This document shows, one piece after another, positions 19,107 to 30,238 of a DNA stretch of 64,000 nucleotides. The translations under genes were made by a program, and so were the position numbers. The notes under the pieces are model-generated. The model did no database searches and had not been told where the DNA came from. It was given only the letters and a program-made list of their open reading frames with translations. Positions within the stretch are counted from its first letter, which is position 1. Each line of letters opens with the position of its first letter. The stretch is from positions 2,480,001-2,544,000 of the forward strand of contig NZ_AP024885.1 of the NCBI RefSeq assembly GCF_024346975.1, in the 5' to 3' direction. This DNA is from Vibrio neonatus. GTDB taxonomy: Bacteria > Pseudomonadota > Gammaproteobacteria > Enterobacterales > Vibrionaceae.

Positions 19107-20699
19107 TTAGCTCTCAATACCACGGTTTTTCAAGAACTCAGCATAGGTACCACGGAAGTCATTGATCTTACCGTCTTTAATTTCAAGAATACGAGTTGCC
19201 AACGAATCTACAAATACACGGTCGTGAGAAACGAAGAACAAAGTGCCCTTGTAGTTCTCAAGTGCCAAGTTTAGCGATTCGATAGATTCCATATCCATGT
19301 GGTTAGTAGGTTCATCCATCAATAAGATGTTTGGCTTGTGCATCATGATCTTGCCTAACAGCATACGACCTTGCTCACCACCAGACAGCACCTTAACGGG
19401 CTTCTTGATATCGTCTTGACCAAACAACATACGGCCTAAGAAGCTACGTACCACTTGCTCATCGTCGCCTTCTTGACGCCATTGCGCCATCCAGTCAAAC
19501 ACTTTCAAATCTTCTTCAAAGTCATGTGCATGATCTTGAGCGTAGTAACCAATGTTTGAGTTTTCAGACCACTTGTACTCACCGCCGCGAGGAGCGATTG
19601 AACCGGCTAATGTGTTCAGCAGCGTTGTTTTACCCACGCCGTTTTCACCGATGATCGCAACACGCTCGCCCACTTCAAAAATGGCATTAAAGTCAGCATA
19701 TAAGTCGTCTTCAAAACCTTGCGTTAGGTTTTCAATCACCAAGGCATTACGGAACAACTCTTTAGATTGCTCAAAACGAATGAATGGGTTTTGACGGCTT
19801 GATGCTTTCACTTCATCCAGTTGGATCTTATCAATCTGCTTAGCACGAGAAGTGGCTTGTTTCGCTTTCGAAGCGTTTGCAGAGAAGCGAGAAACGAAAG
19901 TTTGCAGTTCAGCAATTTGCGCTTTTTTCTTAGCGTTATCAGACAACAGACGCTCACGAGCTTGAGTCGCTGCGGTCATGTATTCGTCGTAGTTGCCAGG
20001 GTATAGACGCAACTCACCGTAGTCTAAGTCAGCCATGTGAGTACATACTGAGTTTAAGAAGTGACGGTCATGCGAGATGATAATCATAGTGCAGTTACGT
20101 TGGTTCAACGTCTCTTCCAACCAACAGATAGTGTCCATATCCAAGTTGTTGGTAGGTTCATCAAGTAGCATGATATGCGGGTCAGCAAATAGCACCTGTG
20201 CCAATAGCACACGCAATTTCCAACCTGGAGCGACTTCGCTCATCAGGCCGTAATGCTGCTCTTCTGGAATACCGACCGCAAGCAATAATTCGCCCGCTTT
20301 CGCTTCCGCCATGTAACCGTCCATTTCCGCGAACTCAACCTCAAGGTCAGCCACTTTCATGCCATCTTCTTCACTCATTTCTGCTAATGAGTAGATACGG
20401 TCACGCTCTTGCTTTACTGCCCAAAGCTCTTTGTAACCCATAACAACGGTATCGATTACAGTAAATTCTTCGTAGGCAAACTGGTCCTGATTTAGCTTAG
20501 CCACGCGTTCATTAGGATCGTAACTAACATTACCACCAGAAGGCTCAAGTTCGCCGCTCAAGATCTTCATGAAAGTGGACTTACCACAACCATTTGCACC
20601 GATCAGACCGTAGCGATTGCCCTCGCCAAATTTAACCGAGATATTTTCAAATAAAGGCTTAGCGCCAAATTGTTGAGTGATGTTAGCTGTGGAAATCAA
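19107..20699 (-). CDS. ybiT: ABC-F family ATPase YbiT
   Basis: A 530-residue soluble tandem-ABC protein, same length as E. coli YbiT and alignable throughout. First cassette: Walker [10 protein letters not shown], degenerate signature [13 protein letters not shown], Walker [14 protein letters not shown]. The linker PtIM region contains [19 protein letters not shown]. Second cassette: [38 protein letters not shown] proteins act on the ribosomal E/P site to relieve stalls; no membrane segments exist, so it is not a transporter. Confidence 0.95.
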   Translation of the reverse strand: MISTANITQQFGAKPLFENISVKFGEGNRYGLIGANGCGKSTFMKILSGELEPSGGNVSYDPNERVAKLNQDQFAYEEFTVIDTVVMGYKELWAVKQERDRIYSLAEMSEEDGMKVADLEVEFAEMDGYMAEAKAGELLLAVGIPEEQHYGLMSEVAPGWKLRVLLAQVLFADPHIMLLDEPTNNLDMDTICWLEETLNQRNCTMIIISHDRHFLNSVCTHMADLDYGELRLYPGNYDEYMTAATQARERLLSDNAKKKAQIAELQTFVSRFSANASKAKQATSRAKQIDKIQLDEVKASSRQNPFIRFEQSKELFRNALVIENLTQGFEDDLYADFNAIFEVGERVAIIGENGVGKTTLLNTLAGSIAPRGGEYKWSENSNIGYYAQDHAHDFEEDLKVFDWMAQWRQEGDDEQVVRSFLGRMLFGQDDIKKPVKVLSGGEQGRMLLGKIMMHKPNILLMDEPTNHMDMESIESLNLALENYKGTLFFVSHDRVFVDSLATRILEIKDGKINDFRGTYAEFLKNRGIES

Positions 20700-21033
20700 A
20701 TCAGACCCTTATGCGTTGAATATTTTTAACCGCGCAAAGGTACTCGTTTGCGGGAAAAATAGCCAGTAAAGTTTGAGCTAGAGCACAGGTTTATAGCCTT
20801 TAATCTATAAAATAATAAACTCGTATTCATCAATATGAGCTAATTCTCTATTTGGATATTCATTTTGAATTGAAGTAGCACCAAAGAACACATTAATAAT
20901 CATCAAACGAGCATTTTCAAATTAACAAAATTTCGTAACCTCCTTAACAATTATGAAGTTAGATATTGAAATTTAATAGCTAAATCCCCATATTCCTAAA
21001 ATATCTTATTGTGTAACTCGATAAAGGATACCA
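20700..21033. other. 334-base AT-rich intergenic region
   Basis: Upstream of both ybiT (minus) and the GNAT-like gene (plus). It is markedly AT-rich, with stop codons in all frames, and must hold divergent promoters, but I see no confident -35/-10 pair, no repeat and no RNA gene. Confidence 0.5.
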
Positions 21034-21582
21034 ATGTTATCGTCTGACGAACTCAAAATAATGGCATTTAGTAAAGCTTGTAAAGAAGCTAACAGACGGT
21101 TGCCCGATGACATTTCTTTAGCTCTACCGAGCGGAAAGACCAATGAAGATATTCAAAATCTCAAAGAAAAAGGACTTCTATGTTGGGATTTTAATAATCT
21201 AAAACAACCCTTTAAGACCCCTGTAAGTAATCCAGAGCATCAATTATCTTGTATAGCCTATTATGGAAATACATCTAATGGCTACTATTGTGTTGGTTAT
21301 GTTTTAGGGTGTGTAAACAAAGAAAGTACAGCCATAGAAATAAATTTTATTGAAAAAAGAAGTGATGCCGGAGTTGACCTGAAGTCAAATTTTTTACCTG
21401 TAATTGTTGACGCTTTTACTGCATATGGGTTATTACTTAATGTATTAGGACAAGCAAGAATTAATAAACTTGTACTTGTTGGTCCTGTTGAGGGGGTAAG
21501 ACATTACTACGAGAGCTCAGGGTGGCAGTACTCAGCTGACTACCTAGGGACCGATGCATATGTGAGTTTCATTGATACTTGA
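21034..21582 (+). CDS. GNAT-like hypothetical protein
   Basis: A 182-residue protein in an AT-rich island. The C-terminal half follows the GNAT strand/helix order: IEINFIEKR (beta4), a long helix FLPVIVDAFTAYGLLLNVLG, INKLVLVGPV (beta5), then GVRHYYESSGWQ, the usual last helix before beta6. The acetyl-CoA pyrophosphate loop (R/Q-x-x-G-x-G/A) is missing: the equivalent region reads SDAGVDLKS. So it may be a diverged or inactive acetyltransferase. A 57-aa ORF with its own promoter follows. Function unknown. Confidence 0.7.
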   Translation: MLSSDELKIMAFSKACKEANRRLPDDISLALPSGKTNEDIQNLKEKGLLCWDFNNLKQPFKTPVSNPEHQLSCIAYYGNTSNGYYCVGYVLGCVNKESTAIEINFIEKRSDAGVDLKSNFLPVIVDAFTAYGLLLNVLGQARINKLVLVGPVEGVRHYYESSGWQYSADYLGTDAYVSFIDT

Positions 21583-21611
21583 GTCTGCTAGAATTGTGTA
21601 TATAATACACA
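21579..21611 (+). promoter_or_regulatory. Promoter with palindromic operator ahead of the 57-aa ORF
   Basis: A -35 TTGAGT (21579-21584, overlapping the stop of the GNAT-like gene), a 16-base spacer and a perfect -10 TATAAT (21601-21606). The -10 sits inside a 17-base palindrome TGTGTATATAATACACA (21595-21611; arms TGTGTAT/ATACACA). A repressor on it would block polymerase directly. Confidence 0.6.
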
Positions 21612-21662
21612 GCCAATTAGAGATAACGTCTAGTTGTCTACCGCTGTAAGCGAGGTAAAACC

Positions 21663-21836
21663 ATGAAAGAAATTCAAGTTACCAAACAGAAAGTGAATGA
21701 GATCCTTTCTAACATGTATAAAAATGGCAAATCACCATCAGAAAGATTTGGCTTAACTTGGGATTCACTATCTGAGCTTGAAAGTAACAACCCACAATTA
21801 ACTTACAAAACTGCTCACAAGTGTAAGACCGCTTGA
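21663..21836 (+). CDS. Small hypothetical protein (57 aa)
   Basis: ATG 21663 follows GAGG at about nine bases and opens a frame of 57 codons: MKEIQVTKQKVNEILSNMYK, then a region with SERFGLTWDSLSELE, ending AHKCKTA. It is hydrophilic, without signal peptide or membrane segment, and likely helical at the N-terminus. I do not recognise the family. It has its own promoter, a palindrome over the -10 and a terminator 13 bases after the stop, which support a real gene. Confidence 0.65.
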   Translation: MKEIQVTKQKVNEILSNMYKNGKSPSERFGLTWDSLSELESNNPQLTYKTAHKCKTA

Positions 21837-21849
21837 TAGATTAAGTTTC

Positions 21850-21878
21850 AAAAAAGCCTCCATTTTGGAGGCTTTTTT
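21850..21878 (+). terminator. Rho-independent terminator after the 57-aa ORF
   Basis: AAAAAAGCCTCC-ATTTT-GGAGGCTTTTTT: a perfect stem with T-run. The A tract may also make it work for modF on the other strand. Confidence 0.9.
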
Positions 21879-21941
21879 ATACCAACAGAACAACTAAGTT
21901 AATACAAAAAGATCTTCTCTTACTAGCATTTGCAATAACAA

Positions 21942-23378
21942 TTAACCAATCACCAGTTGATGGCCTTCGGCGACAGGTTCAAAGTCAATGAAGTGGTCGA
22001 TGGCTTCTAGGGCATCTTCTGCGTAGTGGGTCACGTACAGCAGTTGGCTCATGTTGGTTTTGGCAATACGGTTTAGCACAAAGAACACCAACTTGCGGTT
22101 AATGTAATCAAGCCCTTGGTACGGTTCATCTAGCACCAGTAATGCAGGTTGCTTAATTAAGGCGCGGCCAATCAGTAATAGTCGCTGCTGTCCGTAATCT
22201 AAACTCTTAAAGCCAATTTTCTCAAACTCGCTCATTTCCAGCACTTTTAACCATTGCTGGGCAAGTTGAATCTGTTTCTTACTCGGCTTTTCATACAAAC
22301 CGATGCTATCAAAGAAACCCGACAGTAATACGTCTAACGCACTGCAATTCACACGATACTGCAAATGCAGTGCTGACGACACTATACCGATTTGCTTCTT
22401 GATATCCCAAATGCTTTCGCCAGAACCGCGCTTCATACCTAGCACAGAAATGTCATTGCTGTAGCACTGCGGATGGTCACCCATGATCAAGCCTAGTAAG
22501 GTGCTTTTACCACAGCCATTTGGCCCACGGATTTGCCAGTGCTGACCTATTTTAGCTTGCCAAGTAAAGTCTTTGAAAATGACCCCATCCAGATATTCCA
22601 CTTTGACGTTTTGCATATCAATTAAGGGATCGAGCAGCTGCTTTTGCTCATGGTAAGACTCAAGAAGCTCAAACACACCGCCACTCTTTTGTTGTGACAG
22701 TTTCTTGATGTGTTGCTTGATAGGATGGTTGTGCCACTCTTCTAAGGTCATGGTTTGGGTCAAAGAGTGATGGTCAAACAAAGCGACATGGCTGATACAA
22801 GTTGGCAGTTCATCTTCACGAGAGGTAATTACGATCAGTTGCATCTGCTCGGCACACACGTTAAGTAGCTGACTTAGAGCCAGTCGGTGCGCAGTATCTA
22901 ACCCTGTATAAGGTTCATCCAGAATCAATAGTTGCGGCTTGGTCACTAAAGCGCGAGCAAGCATAGCGCGACGTGTTTCGCCCGTAGAAAGTTGACGGAA
23001 AGGACGCTGACGCAATTCACCCAGATCGGTTTTCTCAATCACCTCTTCCAGCTCGGCTTGGGTACAACCCATGTTTAAGATCAGTTGTTCAACCGTTGAA
23101 CCGTAATCAATGCTGTCTTGAAAGTCAGTTTCGTCTTTTGCGATCTCTTCTTCTAATAAGCGTTGCTGATGAAGCAAAGAGACACACGCGATACGTTGCG
23201 GGCTATCCAATACCTCACCTGAGTTCGCTTCGAGTTCACCACTTAACAACTGAACAATTAGCGCTGAACACTGACTTTGTGAAGAAAATATCCCCCAATG
23301 CTGGCCCGCTTCAATTTGCCAATCAGCAATAGACAACTCCGCCATGCCATCCTTGTACTTCAATTTCTGTATGTGCAT
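21942..23378 (-). CDS. modF: ModF-like tandem ABC ATPase with a degenerate first P-loop
   Basis: A 478-residue protein that aligns with E. coli ModF. Second cassette is intact: GPNGCGKST, then SIWDIKKQIGIVSSALHLQYR, LDYGQQRLLLIGRAL and LVLDEPYQGLD. In the first cassette the signature LSTGETRR and Walker B LLILDEPYTGLD are kept, but the Walker A position reads FSSQSQCSA (residues 31-39) where E. coli has VGSNGSGKS; both key glycines and the lysine are lost. ModF is linked to molybdate utilisation by name only; no modABC genes are near. Role uncertain. Confidence 0.88.
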   Translation of the reverse strand: MHIQKLKYKDGMAELSIADWQIEAGQHWGIFSSQSQCSALIVQLLSGELEANSGEVLDSPQRIACVSLLHQQRLLEEEIAKDETDFQDSIDYGSTVEQLILNMGCTQAELEEVIEKTDLGELRQRPFRQLSTGETRRAMLARALVTKPQLLILDEPYTGLDTAHRLALSQLLNVCAEQMQLIVITSREDELPTCISHVALFDHHSLTQTMTLEEWHNHPIKQHIKKLSQQKSGGVFELLESYHEQKQLLDPLIDMQNVKVEYLDGVIFKDFTWQAKIGQHWQIRGPNGCGKSTLLGLIMGDHPQCYSNDISVLGMKRGSGESIWDIKKQIGIVSSALHLQYRVNCSALDVLLSGFFDSIGLYEKPSKKQIQLAQQWLKVLEMSEFEKIGFKSLDYGQQRLLLIGRALIKQPALLVLDEPYQGLDYINRKLVFFVLNRIAKTNMSQLLYVTHYAEDALEAIDHFIDFEPVAEGHQLVIG

Positions 23379-23466
23379 CTTTTTTCTCTAACTGTTCAGA
23401 TGAACTTAGTGTGCAAGATATTGGCAAAGAAGACTAGTGGAACTGATTTTGCAGATATTACTACCA

Positions 23467-23497
23467 TAAAAAAACGCCACTCAAATGAGTGACGTTT
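23467..23497 (-). terminator. Rho-independent terminator of groESL
   Basis: On the minus strand AAAACGTCACTCA-TTT-GAGTGGCGTTTTTTT, 60 bases after the groL stop, with a G-T pair in the stem and a T-run. Confidence 0.85.
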
Positions 23498-23556
23498 TAT
23501 GTGCGATTTAGCTCTCTTGGATTACAAGAATGGAAAGCTAATGCAATGCTTTAGCA

Positions 23557-25236
<1,680 letters not shown>

Positions 25237-25263
25237 TTAGTTGTTGATTCAGATAATGGTTAC

Positions 25264-25554
25264 TTATTCAACAATTGCCATGATGTCGTTTTCAGACATG
25301 ATTAGCACTTCTTTGCCATCAATCTTTTCAGTTTTAGTGCCGTAGCCTTCAGCGAAGATTACTGTGTCACCAACTTGAACGTCTAGAGGTTGCACTGTGC
25401 CGTTCTCTAGGATGCGACCTTTACCGACAGCAAGGATTTTACCGCGAGTAGATTTCTCAGCAGCAGAACCAGTTAAAACGATGCCGCCAGCAGATTTTGA
25501 TTCAACTTCTTGACGCTCAACGATAACTCGATCATGTAATGGACGAATATTCAT
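25264..25554 (-). CDS. groES: Co-chaperonin GroES
   Basis: A 96-residue lid protein. N-terminal [14 protein letters not shown] and the mobile loop [18 protein letters not shown] are typical. It is first in the groESL operon, with a sigma-32-like promoter about 70 bases upstream and AGGAGA ahead of the ATG. Confidence 0.98.
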   Translation of the reverse strand: MNIRPLHDRVIVERQEVESKSAGGIVLTGSAAEKSTRGKILAVGKGRILENGTVQPLDVQVGDTVIFAEGYGTKTEKIDGKEVLIMSENDIMAIVE

Positions 25555-25620
25555 CGATTGATTCTCCTAAATTGTATTTCTAACAAATGATAAAATGCCG
25601 TTTCTTGGCTAGTGAAGAAT

Positions 25621-25651
25621 ATGTTGGGGGCAATCCGGATGATCCCAAGGG
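25621..25651 (-). promoter_or_regulatory. Heat-shock (sigma-32 type) promoter of groESL
   Basis: On the minus strand CCCTTGGG (plus 25644-25651) is followed after 13 bases by CCCCCAACAT. This resembles the sigma-32 consensus CTTGAA / CCCCATNT, including the CCC extension ahead of the -35 found at E. coli groE. Confidence 0.6.
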
Positions 25652-25782
25652 TAAAAGCTGAGTTTTTTACAAAAACTTCATATTAATGTGCACTTTGATT
25701 ACTTAAGTGCTTTGTTTGCCCCTCTGGTTGAAAGCACGCTTACAGGTTATTCTATGCTTCCAACCAAACCAGCAGAATCTAA

Positions 25783-27138
25783 ATGCACGATAAACACGGA
25801 CTATTAACCGCCCCCATCGACCAAGTATTGCGTCAAATGACGTTGCCTATGGTGTTGGGTATCGTCGCTATTTTGATGTTCAATCTGGTGGATACTTTCT
25901 TTATCTCGCTACTTGGCACCGATGCGTTAGCCGCGATCAGTTTTACCTTCCCTGTCACCTTTGCCATGAACTGCATCACTATGGGCATTGGCATGGGGCT
26001 ATCCACTCATGTGGGGCGCTTCTTAGGGCAAAAGCAACCAGAGCAAGCGGCGCGATTTTCCAGTCACGGTATTTTGTTGGCGGTGCTCATAATTAGCATC
26101 ACCTCACTCATTGGCCTGCACACTATCGAGCCTTTGTTTACTCGTCTTGGCGCTGAAACGAAGCTATTGCCTCTTATCGATCAATATATGGCGGTGTGGT
26201 ATCTAGCAATTCCATTATTGGTCATTCCGATGAGTGGCAACGCCGCTATTCGAGCCTGTGGAGACACCAAAACCCCCGCCAAAATTATGATTACCGCAGG
26301 GGTGATCAATGGCGTATTAGACCCATTTCTTATTTTCGGAATTGGCCCATTTCCTGAGCTTGGCATTCAAGGGGCGGCAATTGCGACCGGGATCAGTTGG
26401 TTTGTCGCTATGCTAGCCTCGTTTTATATTCTGGTCGTGCGCGTTAAATTACTGGCTAAGCCCAAGCCAAAACAACTGCTCAGTGACTGGAAAAACATTC
26501 TTAAAATCGGCACTCCGGCCGCGTTATCAAATGCGCTTAATCCGATCAGCGCGGCTATTTTAATGATGATACTGGCCAGTCACGGTACAGCGGCGGTTGC
26601 CGCCTATGGCGCAGCACAAAGGATTGAGTCTTTATTATTAATCGTACTCATGGCGCTGACCTCGGTTTTAACACCCTTTATGTCGCAAAACCTTGGCGCA
26701 AATAACCCACAACGAAGCTTCAAAGCACTGTTTATGTGCATGCGCTTCTCTATTCTATTTCAGCTGTTGGTCTTTATTGTAATGGTGCCACTGAGCACAC
26801 CTTTTGCTAGCTTATTCAGCCAAGAAGAGAGCGTACGTCACTTGCTTTGGTTATATCTAGTTTGCGTACCACTTAGCTACGGATTTCAAGGTGTGGTGAT
26901 GCTACTCATCAGTAGCTTGAATGCTTTGCACAAACCTATGTCGGCATTTATCTGGAGCTGTTTGCGCTTGTTTGTATTTACCTTGCCTTGCGCATGGCTA
27001 GGTAGCCAGTGGCTAGATATTCAAGGATTGTTTATTGGGGTTGCGGTCGGCAATGTGTTAGGAGGGATAGCAGGCTACTTGTACGCTTCTATTCTGCGTC
27101 GAAATACCTTAAACGAAATAAGCTCAACACAAGGTTGA
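25783..27138 (+). CDS. MATE family efflux transporter
   Basis: A 451-residue protein with twelve membrane helices in two halves, typical of multidrug and toxin extrusion pumps driven by Na+ or H+. N-terminal MTLPMVLGIVAILMFNLVDTFF and the repeat-half equivalent starting ILKIGTPAALSNALNP are MATE-like; GAAIATGISW and GVLDPFLIFG are conserved loops. No strong ribosome binding site is seen before the ATG. Substrate unknown. Confidence 0.9.
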   Translation: MHDKHGLLTAPIDQVLRQMTLPMVLGIVAILMFNLVDTFFISLLGTDALAAISFTFPVTFAMNCITMGIGMGLSTHVGRFLGQKQPEQAARFSSHGILLAVLIISITSLIGLHTIEPLFTRLGAETKLLPLIDQYMAVWYLAIPLLVIPMSGNAAIRACGDTKTPAKIMITAGVINGVLDPFLIFGIGPFPELGIQGAAIATGISWFVAMLASFYILVVRVKLLAKPKPKQLLSDWKNILKIGTPAALSNALNPISAAILMMILASHGTAAVAAYGAAQRIESLLLIVLMALTSVLTPFMSQNLGANNPQRSFKALFMCMRFSILFQLLVFIVMVPLSTPFASLFSQEESVRHLLWLYLVCVPLSYGFQGVVMLLISSLNALHKPMSAFIWSCLRLFVFTLPCAWLGSQWLDIQGLFIGVAVGNVLGGIAGYLYASILRRNTLNEISSTQG

Positions 27139-27145
27139 GCTTATT
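27117..27145. terminator. Bidirectional terminator between the MATE gene and cysE
   Basis: AATAAGCTCAAC-ACAAG-GTTGAGCTTATT, a perfect 12-pair stem overlapping the MATE stop codon. It lies 35 bases beyond the convergent cysE stop. Confidence 0.75.
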
Positions 27146-27180
27146 GCTAAATAACGGCTTACCGAGTCGCTAAGAAACCA

Positions 27181-28002
27181 CTAGATTCCGTCACCATGAA
27201 TAAAGTTCTGTGAGCGACCATTAAAGTTTTGGTCCATATCTTCCGCAGGCTTATCCGATTTCGGTTTGCCGGTAATTTTAGCCGGAACCCCCGCCACAGT
27301 GGTGTGCGGAGCCACGTTTTGCAATACCACAGAACATGAGCCGATTTTCGCGCCCTCTCCCACTTCGATATTGCCCAGCACTTTAGCACCCGCGCCAATC
27401 ATAACGCCTTCACGGATTTTAGGGTGACGATCGCCACTCTCTTTACCAGTACCGCCTAGCGTGACATCTTGCAAAATAGACACGTCGTTTTCGACTACGG
27501 CCGTTTCGCCAATAACAATCCCTGTAGCATGGTCGAGCATGATGCCTTTACCAATTTTAGCCGCTGGATGAATATCAACCTGACAGGCCACTGAGATTTG
27601 GTTTTGCAAATAAGTAGCTAACGCCACTCGGCCTTGTTTCCAAAGCCAGTTAGCAATGCGATAGCCTTGCAAAGCATGATAGCCCTTTAAGTACAGCAAA
27701 GGGGCTGAGTACATCGCAACCGCAGGGTCTCGGTTAACCGTGGCACAAATGTCACTGGCTGCAGAATCGGTAATACTTGGGTCTGCGGTTAATGCTTCTT
27801 CAATCACGTCTCGCACACCCATAGCAGGCATACTGGCGGTCTTTAACTTATTGGCAAGAATGTAACTCAATGCCGCCGCAAAGCTATCGTGATTAATAAT
27901 GGTCGCATGATAGAAGCTAGCCAGCATAGGCTCTTGCTCTGCTTGTTTACGAGCCTCATTGACAATGCATTGCCATACATCGTTAGCTTCACACTCATCC
28001 AT
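27181..28002 (-). CDS. cysE: Serine O-acetyltransferase CysE
   Basis: A 273-residue enzyme making O-acetylserine for cysteine synthesis. The C-terminal half has the left-handed beta-helix hexapeptide repeats: HPAAKIGKGIMLDHATG, IVIGETAVVENDVSI, GAGAKVLGNIEVGEGAKIG. The catalytic His is in LDHATG and another in DRHPKI. The C-terminal tail lacks a final Ile by eye, so docking to CysK needs checking. gpsA lies 27 bases upstream in the same direction. Confidence 0.96.
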   Translation of the reverse strand: MDECEANDVWQCIVNEARKQAEQEPMLASFYHATIINHDSFAAALSYILANKLKTASMPAMGVRDVIEEALTADPSITDSAASDICATVNRDPAVAMYSAPLLYLKGYHALQGYRIANWLWKQGRVALATYLQNQISVACQVDIHPAAKIGKGIMLDHATGIVIGETAVVENDVSILQDVTLGGTGKESGDRHPKIREGVMIGAGAKVLGNIEVGEGAKIGSCSVVLQNVAPHTTVAGVPAKITGKPKSDKPAEDMDQNFNGRSQNFIHGDGI

Positions 28003-28029
28003 CTCAACTATCCTTTTTTACTAATATTC

Positions 28030-29067
28030 TTATCGTTCTGCTTTTTTATCGCGGGCTAACAAGTCCTGCGCGGCAGCATTGGCATCTTTACCTTGATAAA
28101 GCACTTGGTAAATTTGCTCCACGATTGGCATTTCGATGCCTTCACGGTTGGCCAGTAGCCATACTTCTTTGGTGTTGCGGTAGCCTTCAACCACTTGCCC
28201 AATTTCTTGTTGTGCTGTGTCTACGTCCTGACCTTTACCCAACGCCAATCCAAAGCGGCGATTGCGCGATTGATTATCAGTACACGTTAGCACTAAATCA
28301 CCCAGACCTGCCATACCCATAAAGGTTTCAGGTTTTGCGCCTAATGCTACGCCTAAGCGAGTCATTTCAGCAAGGCCACGAGTAATCAATGCGGTACGAG
28401 CGTTGGCACCAAAACCAATACCATCAGACATACCTGCGCCAATGGCAATGACATTTTTCACCGCGCCACCCAATTGCATACCGATGAAATCATCATTGGC
28501 ATACACGCGAAAAGACTTACTGCAGTGAATTTTATTTTGTAGTTCAGTGGCAAATTGTGGCTCGGAAGACGCCACGGCAATCGCAGTCGGTAACCCCATA
28601 GCCAACTCTTTGGCAAATGTTGGACCAGACAATACCGCCAATGGATACTGATCACCGAGTTTCTCTTGCGCAACATCTTTTAATAGACGGCCTGTTTCTG
28701 GCTCTAAGCCTTTCGTTGCCCAGCAGATGCGTGAATCTGCTTTTAAGTGTGGCTTTAAGCTATCTAGTACAATGCCAAAAACATGGCTTGGTACGACAAC
28801 CAGTAGATCTCGACTAGCGGCAACGGCTTTTTCTAAATCACATTCCACAATCAGTGAATCAGGAAAAGGCACATCCGGTAAGAACTCTTTGTTCATTCTA
28901 TCCGCTTGTAGCTTCTGCATGTGTTCACGTTCATGACCCCAAATAACGACTTCTGCGCCATTACGAGCGAGCGAGATAGCCAATGAAGTGCCATAAGAAC
29001 CGGCGCCAATCACTGTCATTGATGTGCCTTGAAACTCACAATTTGATGCTGCCATATTCAAATCCAT
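28030..29067 (-). CDS. gpsA: Glycerol-3-phosphate dehydrogenase [NAD(P)+]
   Basis: A 345-residue cytoplasmic enzyme that reduces DHAP to sn-glycerol-3-phosphate for phospholipid synthesis. The Rossmann motif is [34 protein letters not shown], the catalytic Lys region [18 protein letters not shown] and [11 protein letters not shown] follow. A second ATG four codons in (29055) is possible. It is separated from secB by a terminator, so gpsA-cysE form their own unit. Confidence 0.97.
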   Translation of the reverse strand: MDLNMAASNCEFQGTSMTVIGAGSYGTSLAISLARNGAEVVIWGHEREHMQKLQADRMNKEFLPDVPFPDSLIVECDLEKAVAASRDLLVVVPSHVFGIVLDSLKPHLKADSRICWATKGLEPETGRLLKDVAQEKLGDQYPLAVLSGPTFAKELAMGLPTAIAVASSEPQFATELQNKIHCSKSFRVYANDDFIGMQLGGAVKNVIAIGAGMSDGIGFGANARTALITRGLAEMTRLGVALGAKPETFMGMAGLGDLVLTCTDNQSRNRRFGLALGKGQDVDTAQQEIGQVVEGYRNTKEVWLLANREGIEMPIVEQIYQVLYQGKDANAAAQDLLARDKKAER

Positions 29068-29138
29068 AATTTGTTGTGAAAGGGCTATAGACCCTTGAGA
29101 TTAAAATCTACTGAATTTTAAAAGATAGTGTAAATAAA

Positions 29139-29178
29139 AAATGCACACCGTATCAAATGATTAGATGCGGTGTGCATT
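29139..29178 (-). terminator. Rho-independent terminator of yibN-secB
   Basis: On the minus strand AATGCACACCG pairs with CGGTGTGCATT around a 17-base partly paired loop, followed by TTTTTTATTT. It lies between secB and gpsA. Confidence 0.8.
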
Positions 29179-29224
29179 GATATTTTCAAGTGAATTTAAT
29201 CAAAAAGATTAAATTAAACTCTAA

Positions 29225-29701
29225 TTATGCGTCAGCTTGAGGCTGTTCTTCTTGTTGCTGTTGGCTTTGTAGGTAGTTCATGAACAACGCATCAAAGTTT
29301 ACAGGAGCAAGGTTTAGTTGAGGGAATGTACCCTTAACAACTAGGCTTGAAATAGTTTCGCGAGCGTATGGGAACAAGATGTTCGGGCAGAATGCACCTA
29401 GGCAATGTGCAAGTTGACCTGGTTCCATATCTTCAGCTGTGAAAATACCACCTTGTTGAACTTCACATAGGAAAGCCGTTTCGTCAGCATTTTTAACAGT
29501 TACTGTTAGACGAAGAACAACTTCGTAAACGCCTTCGCCTAGTTGAGCACTTTTAGTGTCTAGGTCTAGGTTTACATCTGGTTGCCATTCTTTTTGAAAC
29601 ATTGCTGGAGAGTTTGGCGCTTCGAAAGAAAGATCTTTCAAGAAGACACGTTGAATAGTGAAGTTCTGTTGTGGTGCTTGAGTCGCTGCTGCTTCAGACA
29701 T
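29225..29701 (-). CDS. secB: Protein-export chaperone SecB
   Basis: From ATG 29701 the product has 158 residues and begins [19 protein letters not shown]; a frame extension upstream lacks family similarity. SecB tetramers hold unfolded preproteins and pass them to SecA. Conserved blocks are [35 protein letters not shown] and [14 protein letters not shown]. The C-terminus is Gln-rich. Upstream is yibN; the grxC gene that sits between them in E. coli is absent. Confidence 0.97.
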   Translation of the reverse strand: MSEAAATQAPQQNFTIQRVFLKDLSFEAPNSPAMFQKEWQPDVNLDLDTKSAQLGEGVYEVVLRLTVTVKNADETAFLCEVQQGGIFTAEDMEPGQLAHCLGAFCPNILFPYARETISSLVVKGTFPQLNLAPVNFDALFMNYLQSQQQQEEQPQADA

Positions 29702-29764
29702 TTTTGAATCCTTAATTTGTATATCTTGGTATTGGGGCACAATTGTCGTGCCCAATGATTATTT

Positions 29765-30238
29765 TTATTCAGCTAGAGCTTTTTGCTTTTTCTTCTTACG
29801 TGGTTCTTTTTTAGCACGCACTAAAGGTAGATTTGCATCACTCCAAGAAGATAAGCCATGTTTCAACACGAATACTTTTTCAAAGCCAGCTTTAGCTAGC
29901 ACGTTGGCATTCTCAATTGCAGTTTGACCTGTCTTACATACAACAATGATTGGGTCGCTTTTTCTGTTTTCAAGCGAACCTAAGGTACCTTCTTTGATTT
30001 CAGAAGGTAAAATGTGAACTGAGTCAGTAATATGACCTTTTTTGAACTCATCATTAGTACGAACGTCCACTACTACACCGTTTTCACGGTTAATTAGCAT
30101 GGTCATCGCCTGAGTATCAACTTCAGTATATCCAGCGGTGGAAGATTTGAAGATATTCATCACTAGGGCGACAATAATACCAACCCAAACAACACACAGA
30201 ATCATGTTCTGGTGAGCAAAATCGAAAATTTCTTGCAT
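29765..30238 (-). CDS. yibN: YibN-like membrane-anchored rhodanese domain protein
   Basis: A 157-residue protein with one N-terminal membrane segment (MILCVVWVGIIVALVMNIF) and a rhodanese domain facing the cytoplasm. The active-site loop is VCKTGQTA with Cys near residue 101; VVDVRTNDEFKKGHI is the CH2A region. The C-terminus is a Lys/Arg run (EPRKKKKQK). It is first in an operon with secB and divergent from gpmM. Confidence 0.9.
   Translation of the reverse strand: MQEIFDFAHQNMILCVVWVGIIVALVMNIFKSSTAGYTEVDTQAMTMLINRENGVVVDVRTNDEFKKGHITDSVHILPSEIKEGTLGSLENRKSDPIIVVCKTGQTAIENANVLAKAGFEKVFVLKHGLSSWSDANLPLVRAKKEPRKKKKQKALAE

Noticed and set aside
21590..21660. Integron attC-like or VCR element downstream of the GNAT-like gene
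   Set aside because: The palindrome is too short and lacks RYYYAAC and GTTRRRY core sites; no neighbouring cassettes or integrase are present.
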